The position numbers were made by a program, and so were the translations under genes. 64,000 nt of DNA from Tenebrio molitor (taxonomy: Eukaryota > Arthropoda > Insecta > Coleoptera > Tenebrionidae): positions 4,490,217 to 4,554,216 of the forward strand of contig NC_091056.1 in the NCBI RefSeq assembly GCF_963966145.1, written 5' to 3'. This document shows, piece by piece, positions 30,621 through 41,514 of this stretch. The notes beneath the pieces are model-generated. The model saw only the letters and a program-made list of their open reading frames with translations, did not search any database and was not told where the DNA came from. Position 1 is the first letter of the stretch. Every line of letters begins with the position of its first letter.

Positions 30621-32430
30621 AACTTTGATGAAAAAAAATGAAACGAATCCAAAAAGACAGAAACTAAGTTTAACGAAGTACAAGAAATTAACTAGTGGAG
30701 TACATCACAAAGATAAACGCCAAGATGAATGCAACAATATTTAAAATAACAGAAAACGGGTACATAACAGACAAAATGACAGGTTAAAGCTTGCAAAACA
30801 AGTGAACAAATTATGGGGCAGTTATTACAGACAGGGACGGATGAAAAACCCTCTTCAAAAACCGTATCCCAGGTATTACTCATATTTTACAATTTGATTA
30901 ATAGCAAAAACAATGTTTAATTTGGAACTACGCGGTCAAGGTACGCCAACGGGAGCTTAGAGCTGGAGGTAACAAACTTTCGGCCGCGAGGGGAATAATC
31001 TGAATCGTCTTGAAAGCAGCGACATTTTAGGTACTCGGGGTATCGCGTGTCGGACTACTGTGTACCGACCAATTCCGAGTGATATAAGCGTTCGGGGTTG
31101 TACGATGAGCTTCTCAGAGTCGCGTAGAGCAGAACTTGTTCCACCTTCCCCAACCAACCGTTTACCGACAAACTCCCGAGGTCCCTATAACTGCGACGGG
31201 GGCTTCACGTCAGCTTCTCAGAGTCGCATACAGCAGAACTTGTTCCACCTCCGTTATACGGTCCTACATAACCGTCGCCCCCACGGAAATTTGACTAAAC
31301 AACCCCCCCGACCTCCTGCATGTCACCTAGCCCCCATGTGATCGTACTTACAACATTTTCATTACGTTCAAAACGCCCGCTCAGGAAATTCGTGAAAACA
31401 GAGGCATTCTGAATAGAGTTCGACTTTCTTGGACACGTCGTACCTATTGAAGTTTGCATTGCAAACGATTTGGAGCAACTTCTTTGATGTTTCATTTTAT
31501 GCTTTTACTCACAGTTACAGTATTTTCACTTTGTTGTTTAAGCCTGTTAATTTCTGAATAAGTTGCAGGCAATATTTTTTTATCATTGTACAAATTTTAT
31601 CACAAATTTATAATGAGACTCAACAAACTGAAACGATAAAAGTCAAACATAACCTCGAATGACATAAAAACTTGACTTTTTAGGTTAGTCGTTCGTCAAA
31701 ACTGCACGCCAAATTTGAAAATTTTCAGCGTTTCCCAAAGTGGTTCCTTTGATTTTCTTGGGAACCATTAACATTTCTATAAGGCAAGTTGGGTTATTTT
31801 GTCTTCTTTTAACACGTACTACCTCAGGGTAAATATCTGCACAACCTTCAAAGTCACGCTGTATGGTACAATTTGCTAAATTTGAAATATGAACACCCTT
31901 TGTTGATGACACGCTAACCTCATCAGAAACTCGATTGACTGACGATCCAGCATCATAGTTAATAATAAATTATTGATTTATTATTTTCTTCTCGTGCTTG
32001 GTTATTTGAAGATTTACCATTTTCTGTTTTCAAATTCTTCAAGACGTTACTATTAACTTCATCGAAGTTTTCACCTAAAATCATGTTAAAAAATGCGAAC
32101 AAGACACTTCGTTTCCACCAGCCTGCAGCCTGCCGTTTAAAAAGTCCCAGTGGCGGTGTCTTATCGGTTTATGACTCAGTTTCAAGAAATGTCCAGGAAT
32201 TATTTAACCCCGGATAATCATAAAAGCAAGGCCTATCATTTCCACACAGGTAGACAGTTAACTGGAAACGCAAACGGCTTAAAAGAAACTTAGATATTCG
32301 ATCTAATTCTTTGTTGTTACGCCACTGCAACGACTCTTATTTACCGAACCGTTCCGAAGCACGAATCGTGGTGCGCCGGCTCTTGCCATCCTAAAATGCG
32401 TGGACTGTAGCTAGGTACCTATTTTATTAT
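30621..32430. other. Mixed unassigned region with a GC-rich direct duplication
   Basis: Bases 30950-31330 are GC-richer and hold a direct duplication (31106-31147 and 31212-31253: AGCTTCTCAGAGTCGCGTAG against AGCTTCTCAGAGTCGCATAC, then AGCAGAACTTGTTCCACCT). Minus-strand 31495-31350 reads MKHQRSCSKSFAMQTSIGTT and ends in GTAAGTACG, so it may be a decayed exon. Minus-strand 31912-31685 holds the second copy of the RDFEGCADI exon-like word. Nothing else is recognised; 31930-32430 seems empty. Confidence 0.35.
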
Positions 32431-32444
32431 TTAAAATAAACCCA

Positions 32445-32625
32445 AATTACTATTTTGGGTCGCGGGTTCGATTCCGACCCAGGGCGAAAAAAAAAGGCTC
32501 TAGTCTGTCTCGTGATTCGGAAGTCACGTTAAGCCATTGGTCCCGGTCTATTGAGTTGGTCATCATGCCCCTCATAGATTTGTAAACCAGTCCTAGACTG
32601 TGTAACAAATTTTTTTGATAAGCAC
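32445..32625 (+). repeat. tRNA-derived SINE, 5'-truncated
   Basis: GGGTCGCGGGTTCGATTCCG (about 32458) is a good RNA polymerase III B-box with a tRNA-like T-arm surround. It is followed by an A-run and by GATTCGGAAGTCACGTTAAG CCATTGGTCCCGG, the body sequence seen in many insect SINEs. The end reads CCAGTCCTAGACTGTGTAAC. That terminal word occurs in reverse inside the MITE at about 2932. No convincing A-box is present, so it is not a tRNA gene. Confidence 0.7.
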
Positions 32626-32713
32626 TGCACTATTACTTGATAGTAATATCCGTAATAGTGTATGTACTCCGGCAAAATTGCCGTGCCGCCGGGTGGAGGT
32701 GGGATAGTTGATT

Positions 32714-35700
32714 TTATTTTTTTTTGGGTCCTTGTTTCTCAGTTTTCAGTTTCTGGGCATCCAAAATGTATTGCGGATCTCTACATCTAAGACCTTTTTT
32801 TCTTCTTTTCAAAATTATTTCAGGAGCCAAACACTCTTTATAAAATCGAACAAGTTTTGGAAGCATTTTCTCCCAGAAATCTCTGTCAAATTCAATTACT
32901 TCCGTATACAAGTCATTTTTCGGTCCACTGTATACTACAAAATGACATTTTTGGGAACCTGTTATTCCAAGTTGCCCCTGAATCTGTAAAATAAAGTTAA
33001 AATTGTTACGCTTACCAGCAATGACGTATAATTGCTCTACCTGGTAGTAGTATGCATGGTTTTTTGTCAAGTAAATTTTACCACACTCTTTTCTTTTTAA
33101 ATAAGGCACCAACTTTTCACTTACAGCTCTTTGAAAAGGTATATCTTTTTTTACTATGCTGGGAAGGCATTTTACCTCAACCAATTCCCCATCTTCAGTC
33201 ATGCCTAAAATAATAAATGTAAGTATAGAACAGATTTTCGGACGTAAAAATGGCATGATGTAATAAAGGTAATACCATCTGGAGAAGCTGCTAAAAAACT
33301 ATGTTGGATATCGATCCATAAGCCACAGTCATATATTGTTTTTCCGATTTGTTCAGCAAATAGATTTTTTGCCAATTTTTCGTTTATTTTGCCATATAAC
33401 ATGTCAGGTGTTTGTCTTGTCTCTTCCAATATGTTCTTTACTAGAACGTGACAAGACGTAGATTCTTTTCTAACACAAACGGCGCCAAAATTTGACGCTG
33501 TTAATCTGTGCTCTCGCTGAGTTCTGTAGCTCCCACTTTTATCATCAAATTGTTCTGTAGTGGTTTTAAAAATATGCTGCTGTTGAGTCTCGGAAACCTA
33601 TAAAAATATGTCAATTTTAAAAGTATGTCTAAAAAACATATTTTCGTGCATAGGTACTTTAAGTCGTTTAATCAACTCCTCTACCTCTTCTTTCAGAGCC
33701 TCATCAGACATCTCTACACTCGATATATTTGGCCCATAATCTTTTTGCTGCTGTTTTTTTGCGAGAGTACATTGTTGGTGATCTTTAGCGTATTCAAGTT
33801 TTTTTACGAATTTTGGCTTACGGTAAGGGGTCTCTTTACGCTTCATTTTACTAGTCATTTTATTGGCAACATAATGTTTTAAAATTTTTCCAGGGCTTTT
33901 TTTAAATGCTTTCTTCCAAGACGATAAATGCCATTCTTCTCCCTGGTTATATCGTAGACCAGTTAAGTAAGATGTAATTTGGAAACTGTCTCTTTGAATG
34001 AGGTTCAATCGTTTCCCCATATTAAATCGTGCCAGTATGCTCATAAATAATTCTGGGCGGTTGTTAGTCTCATTATCTATGAGCATGTTTGCCTTTAGCA
34101 AAACGTTGTGTATTGCAGCATAAAGATGGTGATTTGCCCCTGTCTCAGTTAGCACTGCCGTTCTGTCATTAGCCACATCACCAACCTTGTCACACATATG
34201 GACGGTACATTTTTGATGGTTGCCAAAAACGTGGAAAATTGAATTCCTTAAATCGTCTTTAAGTTGTGCTACATCTCCATGGGCGTTGGCGTAAATTGCT
34301 TTTTGGGCGGTGTCTGTAAGACATTTTATAACGTCTTTTGTCAATAATTTTCTGATAGACAATGGTACGCCTTTAATATCAGTCTTCATTTTGTGTAGAT
34401 TTTTTCCGTAATTTTTTATACAGTGATTGGTGCACTCTATTTTAGTTACCTTAAAATGACAAAACTTATGATTTACTTATAGGTCGTGTTTTTCTTTTTA
34501 CTTGCCTCTGACCCATAACTAACCCTTTTTTGTATATTAGCATGTACAGTAGCGTCACCGTCTGCAATAAACCTCTTGTAACGGAGATGGTGCATTTCCT
34601 CACTAATGTTGAAGCCCTTCACAATTATATCTTGTTCCATTGAGCCTGATGAGCCCGTCCAATTCTTGAAACATGTGTGCTCTTTCACGGTTTCATTTTT
34701 GTTTTCAGCTCTAGCACAACAGCAACAATATTTGTTTCGTACTCCCACGTAGAGTACTTTGCCCGTAGACTTTCCAATTATTACAGCCTATATAATATGA
34801 AATTACATAATGCAGCACACAATTTATAATTCATAATTTGAAAACAAAAATTATTAAATGATAATCTGAGGTCATCTTACGTGACCGTTGATATTTAAAA
34901 AACAATATAAGAACTGTATACTACTATACATTTTTTAAATAATAATAATTATATTATACCACTCCTGATGCAGCATTGTAATTATGGCCATAACTCCTCT
35001 TAGACCAGCCGCCATCCAGAAATACGGTAATGTGTGCAACTCCGTCTTGATCTACATCACCTTTTTCTCTTGCTATCTTATATTCTTCCTTACCTGCAGC
35101 GTCCATTTCTTCCCACAGCGAATCTTTGAACAACTACAATATGCAATTTATTTTTCATCTTTCAATTGCATCACATCTTGATACTTAATAACTTATTAGT
35201 ATTACTAAGGTATTAAGTATACAGTGTGGAAACTACTTATGGAATAAATTCAGTAATTTCAAAACTAATGACATTTGTCGATAACGCTGAAACAGGTCAA
35301 TTTTTATTTATGATAATGCTTATTTTAAGTAACTTCACTTGTTCATGACGTCATCCATTTTTGAGCTATGACGTCACACTCATTTTTTTAAAATGACAAC
35401 TCCCACTTTTTTCTTCTCTTTCTGATAGACCTTAATACTAGCTAAACGATTAATGAAAAAAATTGGTACGTTACATAACAATTTTTTGGAGAAAATGACA
35501 AATTTTACTTCACAAAATTCAATTTAATTTTTAACGTCAAAATTCTTTTGTATGGGTTTATTTAAAATTGAAGATTTATTTTAATAGACCAAACAATATA
35601 GAAGATTTACGTCAGAGAATTTGCGCTGAAATGAAACAAATCAGCCGGGACATTATTGAGCGCAGTGTACCTACAAAGTATCGGTGGGTGCCAAATAGTT

Positions 35701-37812
35701 GGCGGGGGACAATTTCAACATTTGCGTTACATTTTATTGTTAACCTTAGATCTTTGTTTGCTTTTGTTTAAGGTCAATTAAAATTTTTACATTAAAAATT
35801 AAATTAAATTGTTAAAGTAAAATTTGTCATTTTCTCAAAAAAATTGTTATGTAAGGTACCAATGTTTTTCATTCACCGTAGTAGGTAGTAGGTAGTAGGA
35901 AGGTCTATCGGAAACAGGAGAAAAAAGTGAGGGTTGTCATCTAAAAAAATTGGTGATGACATCATAACTCAAAAATAGATGATGTCATGAACAAGGGAAG
36001 TAACTTAAAATAAGCATTGTGAGAAATAAAGATTGACCTGTTTCAGCGATTCCGACAATTATCATTAGTTTTGAAACTACTGAATTTATTCCATAAGTAG
36101 TTTCCACACTGTATACTCGTACATACAGGTGTCCCAGAGTTGTGAAAAGGCTCCATAACTTGTTTGTCATTAAAGATATCAACTTTTCCATTTTTCTGTA
36201 TGATAGCTATCCCAATATTATAAAAACACTAAAGTGATGTTTTTTTAAATGGAACCTATCCAGTTCGATTTCATTTTTGGATTCTATTCAAAATTATGAA
36301 TCAAAATATAGAGGTCGTTTTTAGTTATCTGCCATCGTTTTCGATGAGTGGCTTCTTTTTCACCAGAATTTCGAATTACAGGGGTCCGTTCGAAAATTTG
36401 TACCTTCCAAATCGTTATACATAAATTAAAATAATTGACGCTGTTTGATTTCTGAACCTGAACCTTACACCGTTGGAAAGCTTGTCAAAAAAGCTTTCGA
36501 CCAGTGCAATAATAAATACTGGGTGCCATTTGAAAAAAATGAGTTTTTGGCATTTTTAGTTTGTTATGTTTAAAAAATCGCAGTATGCAGCAAACATTCA
36601 GGAATCAAACGGCGTCAATTATTTTAATTTATGTGCAAGGGTTTGGAAGGTACGAATTTTCGAACGGACCCCTGCAATTCGAAATTATAGTAAAAAAAGC
36701 GCCACTGATCTAAATCGATGGCAGATAAGTAAAAACGACCTCTATAGATTTGATTCATAATTTAGCATAGAATCGAAAAAAGAAATCAAACTGGGTAGGT
36801 TCCGTTTAAAAAAACATAACTTTAGTGTTTTTATGATATTAATGTGCAGTAGAAGCGTAGCTATTATCCAAAAAAAAAGAAAAAGTTGATTTCTTTAATA
36901 ACAAACAAGTTATGGAGGTTTTTCGCAACTCTGGGACACCTGTATATACCTCACAATCGGTACTTACGAAGCCGAGTCTTCTTTGAGTGTCAAAAAAATG
37001 TCGGCCGGATAAAGGTGGAATGTCTAAAATACTTAGACGTTCTACCAAATGGGCATAACTACTCCCGGTTGCAAGAGTCCCCCACACAGCAGAAGTATTG
37101 ACAACAGATTCGGAATCCTCTGTGGCTTTTTCGGTTCGTATTGATACGCATTCGTCACAAACATTACATTTGTAAGTAAAAGTACTGACTAACCCAGACC
37201 GAATTTCTTCATGGTACATAAGTTTGCCGCCTGTACATTTTTTAGAATGATCGTATTGTAACGATACTGTTTGCGACAATAAATAATGTATGTCTACTAT
37301 TCTATACCCATTTAACTTAGGAATCTCTTTTTCTGTAGCGATTGAGAGTTGATGACTATTTACTCTAAAATAAATGTTGATGTAATACTACTATTATATA
37401 TAGGTATCTTCCATTTTTTACTAACGTTTCATAATCTGTTACCGAACCCCAAGTAAAATTATATTCTTCACTGTCTGAAACATCATCGTTATTGACAGAA
37501 ATTAACGGATGATTTTGAACTTCTGCTAATTTCGGTACATTGCTCTCATCTCCGACTACTATAAAAAATGAAAAAATGAAAAAGGAGTAAATAACCGATA
37601 CAGCTATTTTATTACTTTTATTATTTTATTTATAACCGATACAGCTATTTTACTACTTTTATTATTTATTTATAATAAAAATTTATAAACTTACCGGAAG
37701 ACATTATTTTATCTAAAATTTCTTTTACAGCTGATTTTCTTGCAGCAGAAATTTTCGCTGATCTCGCGTGTTTTGAACGTTTTTTTTTCTTTGAAAGTAC
37801 TAATCGTCCCAT
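32714..37812 (-). CDS. Mutator-like transposase/YqaJ nuclease protein, nine exons, about 883 aa
   Basis: Exons on the minus strand: 37812-37695, 37558-37426, 37364-36968, 35133-34960, 34787-34506, 34449-33658, 33597-33276, 33204-33041 and 32983-32714. They total 2652 nt and every phase fits, giving 883 codons before TAA. The start MGRLVLSKKKKRSKHARSAK is basic. Exon 3 has CTGGKLMYHEEIRSGLVSTF, CNVCDEC, and NTSAVWGTLATGSSYAHLVE. Exon 4 has HITVFLDGGWSKRSYGHNYN, and exon 5 VGVRNKYCCCCARAENKNET with CFKNWTGSSGSME and FIADGDATVH. This is the Mutator-like transposase region. Exon 6 has ECTNHCIKNYGKNLHKMKTD. Exons 7-9 form a YqaJ domain: RLTASNFGAVC, FLAASPDG, LVEVKC (the D...E-x-K nuclease core), YYYQIQGQLGITGSQKCHFV. 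Intron 5 is GC-AG. Predicted nuclear DNA-processing enzyme. It may be mobile or domesticated; no terminal repeats were found. Confidence 0.85.
35222..36111. mobile_element. 890-bp foldback MITE, family B, in intron 3
   Basis: The ends CAGTGTGGAAACTACTTATG are mirrored at 36111. TA flanks both sides (35220-35221, 36112-36113). Long arms enclose a transposase tail (about 35560-35740) reading FNRPNNIEDLRQRICAEMKQ and DIIERSV. The layout is the same as in the family A copy at 12788-13650. The left arm keeps two TGACGTCA palindromes (35346, 35369); in the right arm they have mutated to GATGACATCAT and GATGATGTCAT. It lies wholly in intron 3 of the Mutator-like gene. Confidence 0.88.
36126..36942. 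mobile_element. 817-bp MITE with long inverted arms, in intron 3
   Basis: The termini CAGGTGTCCCAGAGTTGTGA and, reversed, CAGGTGTCCCAGAGTTGCGA extend into arms of nearly 400 bp (for example CTCCATAACTTGTTTGT and GGGTCCGTTCGAAAATT on both sides). TA flanks it (36124-36125, 36943-36944). Almost the whole element is palindromic, with no coding remnant. It sits 12 bp from the family B MITE. Confidence 0.88.
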
Positions 37813-38440
37813 GATTTACACCTCGGATTACACAAACAAACCACAATATCGAAGCAAACACAGCACAAAACAGTATAAAAGAAGAACCGCCTTTTTGTAT
37901 TTTGCCGCAATGCTTAGAGTAGGGGTGGGGTAAGGTCACTAAAAAGATACCTTTTTAGTGACTTTACGGTACGAACCGCTTCGGACCGCACAAGAAATTA
38001 CTTTAGCTATCCCTAAATAGGTGGCAGCATATCATGGGTCATTCTTTAGGAAGCCGTAACGGTCACATGAAATCCCAGCCTTAAGGCGGCCTTAAGGCAA
38101 CAATTGAATGGCTGACTCGAATAACGTGTAAGTCAATTATGATAAATTTTGGCAACGTAAAATAAAACAATATTTTGAGTTTATCATAAATGTATTTCAA
38201 CACTTATAAATGTAAATAAATTATTTTAAAGAAACAGATTGTCTTAACAATTTTTAAAAAGAGTTTAAATGTTTACATACAACGTTTTCCCACCAAAATC
38301 CCATTATGTTAAAAAATGACTTACAACGTTATTGGAGTCAGGCATTCAATTGGCAACATGTTGTTGATGAAATACTAAATTTCATTCGATCTTCAGTTAA
38401 GGCAGTTCTGTTATTATTTTGTGAGAAATTACGTTGCGGA
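37813..38440. other. Upstream region of Mutator-like gene; short palindrome
   Basis: At 37934-37962 the word GTCACTAAAAAG is followed by its inverse CTTTTTAGTGAC with a 4-5-nt centre. It may be part of the element's terminus or promoter. Other sequence is AT-rich; CTTAAGGCGGCCTTAAGG (about 38081-38098) is a second small palindrome. No other gene is seen. Confidence 0.45.
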
Positions 38441-38449
38441 AGTAAATAG

Positions 38450-39223
38450 GTATTACAAAAGTTGTTGAAATGACGACAAACTAGGACAACAAGGAGGATA
38501 CACAAAGTATCCTTGTTTTTTATGTGAATGGGACAGCAGAAACAAGGATGCACACAGGAACAGAAAAGAGTGGCCTTCTAGAGTTGTTTTAAAACCGGGT
38601 GGAAAAACATAAAACGCAAAAATTTTGTTGAACCACACATAGTTCTCTTACCTCCACTTCATTTAAAACTTTTACTTATGAAACAATTTGTAAGGCCACT
38701 ACTACCAAAGCAGGGTGAATGTTTTACATATTTGTCCCAAACATTTTCTTATCAAAAGCCAAATTAAAGGAAGGCGTTTTTGTTGGCCCAGACATTCGGA
38801 AGCTAATGAAAGATGAAGTATTTGAATCCAAAATGGAAGAAATTGAAAAAAAAATACTTAGAAATCCTTTAAAGAAGTTATCCAGAATTTTCTCGGCAAT
38901 CATAAAAGCCTAAATTATAAAAGTTTAGTTCAAGATATGGTTATCAATCTCCAAAACCTAGGTTGTTGAATGAGCCTCATTTTTCAAATTTTCATTTGAA
39001 CCATTTTCCCGAAAATCTGGACGACGTCAGTGAAGAACAAGGTGAAAGCTTTCACCAAGACATAAAGGAGATGGAACGCAGAGGTACCAAGGCAGATGGA
39101 ATGTAAACATTGCCGCTGACTATTGTTGGATGTTAAAAAGAGATGAACCTCACATGGTTCACAAGAGGAAAAGGAACACTAGAACCTTAGGGGAGAAAAA
39201 ACCAAGGTATCACAAGAAATTAT
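38450..39223 (+). pseudogene. Uncharacterised multicopy arthropod family, copy 2, C-terminal half
   Basis: Frames from about 38495 read YPCFLCEWDSRNKDAHRNRK and EWPSRVVLKPGGKNIKRKNF, then VLLPPLHFKLLLMKQFVRPL (about 38648). These are followed by LKEGVFVGPDIRKLMKDEVF, NFHLNHFPENLDDVSEEQGE and SFHQDIKEMER (to about 39080), and finally ADYCWMLKRDEPHMVHKRKR. It matches copy 1 (22951-25069) block by block and extends it to a basic C-terminal tail. Frameshifts at about 38720, 38900, 39000 and 39090 make it a pseudogene. The N-terminal cysteine region is missing here. Confidence 0.7.
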
Positions 39224-39580
39224 AATGTGCTTAAATATATAACCTCCTCGGTGCATATGTCCAGGCCGCTGGACACTTTTCAAAATATTCTCCACAGCAA
39301 ACCAGCGCGCAAACACAGCTTAGATCCTGGAGTCCCGCGCGCTGCACTGTGTGCCATGCTTAAAAAAATATCCCGCTGAAATTCCTTGACACGGGCGGTT
39401 TGCACTGTGATGGTGTAAGTGATTTTAGGTTATGATGGCCTTTCAACATAAAAAAGGTACGGCTTTAATTGTTTTGATAAATGTTTTGTTAAACATTGTT
39501 CAGAAATCGATGAAATAATGTTTTTTGGCGTCTTGACCAAAATGTATGCAGGTACAGTAAAAAATATCCTGGCCAGCAGT
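39224..39580. other. Spacer before piggyBac fragment
   Basis: Moderately GC-rich at 39290-39360, otherwise AT-rich. It may include the 5' noncoding end of the following piggyBac copy, but no TTAA-linked terminus could be identified. Confidence 0.4.
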
Positions 39581-39587
39581 TTGGACA

Positions 39588-40096
39588 TTGGGACTTAGTT
39601 TGGCTCATACATTTTTTGTTGCAGATTCTAGAAAACCACTCACTGAAGCTGAACTCGAGGAAATTTTGAACGATAGCGATTTTTATCTTAGCGACGATAA
39701 AGAGGTGGTCACGAACGAAGTTGATGATGCTGATTTAGCCGATGTTGAGGATCCGGAACCCGATCAGCTGGAAGATACGGATCCTGTGGAAGATGATTTT
39801 TGGCAGTAAATAAGGGATCAGCAGATTATGGATCAACAGAAAAATTTAAATAACAGAGCTCAAAACTGGAAGAGAGAACTCTTTGACAATCAGGATTTTA
39901 TTGAGGATCCCGGGTGGAAGATGGAAGATGATCATGAATTTTGGACACCACTAGATTATTTTTCGCAATATTTCTTTGATGATTTTTGGGAAATCGTGTC
40001 AACACAAAGTAATGTTCGTGCGATTCAGGCAAACGAAAAAAAAAACCGTTGAAGTCAACAACAGAAGAATACCGCAAATTGACTGGAATACATATG
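39588..40096 (+). pseudogene. piggyBac-like transposase N-terminal part
   Basis: Bases 39618-39805 encode the acidic N-terminus RKPLTEAELEEILNDSDFYL with DDADLADVEDPEPDQLEDTD. After a stop, 39828-40050 encodes GWKMEDDHEFWTPLDYFSQY, FFDDFWEIVSTQSNVRAIQA and, in the next frame, STTEEYRKLTGIHM. This is the region preceding the catalytic core in piggyBac transposases. At about 40097 the sequence changes without a break into a Tigger transposase, so the rest of the piggyBac gene has been replaced. Confidence 0.7.
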
Positions 40097-40790
40097 ACCA
40101 AAATAATTGCTCAACGACTAAAAATAGATTCATTTAAAGCTTCTAACGGATGGATGGAGAGTTTTAGGACTAGACATGAAATCAGATTCAAGCAAATTTG
40201 CAGAGAAGCTAAAGATGTGGGCTTGACAATCGTCGAAAACTGGATGCAAAAATTACCAGAAATAATTCAAGGTTATGAACCAAAGAACATAGCTAATGAA
40301 ACAGGCTTATTTTTTCGTGCCTTTCCAAGTAAAACTATGACTTTGAAAAAAGATAAATGTATCGGTGGAAAACAAACCAAAGAAAGGCTCACAGTTCTTG
40401 TACTTATGTGGTTTTGCTGATGGATCAATGGAAAAACCATTAGTCATAGGAAAAAGCATGAAACCTCTCTGTTTCAAAAAATTTGAACACACACGAACAT
40501 CCAGTTGTTTGGCGTGCAAACAAGAAATCCTGGATGACATCGGCTCTATATTCAATATTTAAATAGAAAAATGAAAAGTCAAAATGTTTAGATAATGCAG
40601 GATGCCATCCTCACGTTCATCTATCAAACATTACTATATGTTTTTTTCCACCAAATACTACCAGTTTAACACAACCGATGGACCAAGGAGTAATTCAAAA
40701 TTTTAAAGTGCAGTACAGAAAACATGTCTTGCACTCAATTTGTGGTAATATGGGAAACTGCAATTCCGTGACAATTTTTATGTTTTCACT
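40097..40790 (+). pseudogene. Tigger-type transposase core fragment
   Basis: The sequence starts in the CENP-B-like binding region (IDSFKASNGWMESFRTRHEI). It continues with ENWMQKLPEIIQGYEPKNIA and NETGLFFRAFPSKTM. The catalytic Asp of the usual D-E-T-G-L motif is Asn here. Next are CGFADGSMEKPLVIGKSMKP, and in other frames DNAGCHPHVHLSNI (second catalytic Asp, about 40591) and a FFPPNTTSLTQPMDQGVIQN-like stretch (about 40645) with the third motif. Stops and frameshifts at about 40415 and 40560 make it inactive. The C-terminus is missing. Confidence 0.8.
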
Positions 40791-40955
40791 TGATTATTAG
40801 AAATATATATATACATATATATTTTTTTTAATATTAAATGTAATACATATGTTAATTAATAATTACTTACAATAAAAATAAAGTCCTTTATTAATGGCAA
40901 TATAATTTGGCATAAAATAAAATCTTTCCGTTTTGTAGGGGTTTGGTTTCTGTCT
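40791..40955. other. AT-rich spacer
   Basis: Includes a short (TA)n-type run at about 40802-40825. Nothing else is recognised. Confidence 0.4.
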
Positions 40956-40956
40956 A

Positions 40957-41093
40957 AGGGAACGTTTATGTTGGAATTGCGATGAGCGATTAAAGCGGCG
41001 ATAAGAGCGAATTGCCATTTGAAAACCATGGCAGTTCGCTCTTGTCGCCGCTTTTATCGCTCATCGTAGCTCCAACATAAACGTACCCTTAGA
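40957..41093. mobile_element. Nearly perfect palindromic MITE, 137 bp
   Basis: CTAAGGGAACGTTTATGTTG at the left is mirrored by the reverse of CAACATAAACGTACCCTTAG at the right. The arms of about 66 bp meet around a short centre (TTTGAAAA), and include GCGATGAGCGATTAAAGCGG. The TAAGG start fits hAT-type ends. No certain target duplication. A transcript through it would form a long hairpin. Confidence 0.8.
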
Positions 41094-41510
41094 CGACTGT
41101 AGACTCTTTTACCGTCCCCGCAGCTTCAATTCTGCATATATGTATTTCTTGTGGCTGCTGCCGCTGAATGCCCACATTTAAACTCATATAACATTAAATT
41201 GCGATTTCGTTCTTTTTCCATGTAAACAATCAATTACAAGAATGTAACCAATTGAAAATTATTTAACTGAGAAGCGTCAAATTGTTTATGGACAAGTGTA
41301 CTTCATATTTTAAAAAACTAACAAAAATTACCAATTGACTTTACATTTATTTTATATCGTGAAACAGAATACCACAAAAACGCACAGAACTTTCTGGACA
41401 CCCTAATATATTTTTTTTACAATAACTTGAATGTTTATTATTGTTTGTATGATACAGAACGTGATAAATATCGATTTTTTCTTACATTTTTTTAAGAAAA
41501 GGTACATGTG
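41094..41510. other. Unassigned AT-rich spacer
   Basis: No coding frame, paired repeats or RNA gene seen. Confidence 0.4.
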
Positions 41511-41514
41511 CGTT

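Noticed and set aside
32458..32490. tRNA gene
   Set aside because: Only the T-arm/B-box part is present. There is no acceptor stem, D-arm or anticodon arm, and the SINE body follows.
37872..37880. TATA box (GTATAAAAG) upstream of the Mutator-like gene
   Set aside because: It points away from the gene (plus strand), while the gene reads minus.
37934..37962. Terminal repeat of the Mutator-like gene's element
   Set aside because: The short palindrome has no partner beyond the 3' end of the gene near 32700, so it cannot be called a terminus.
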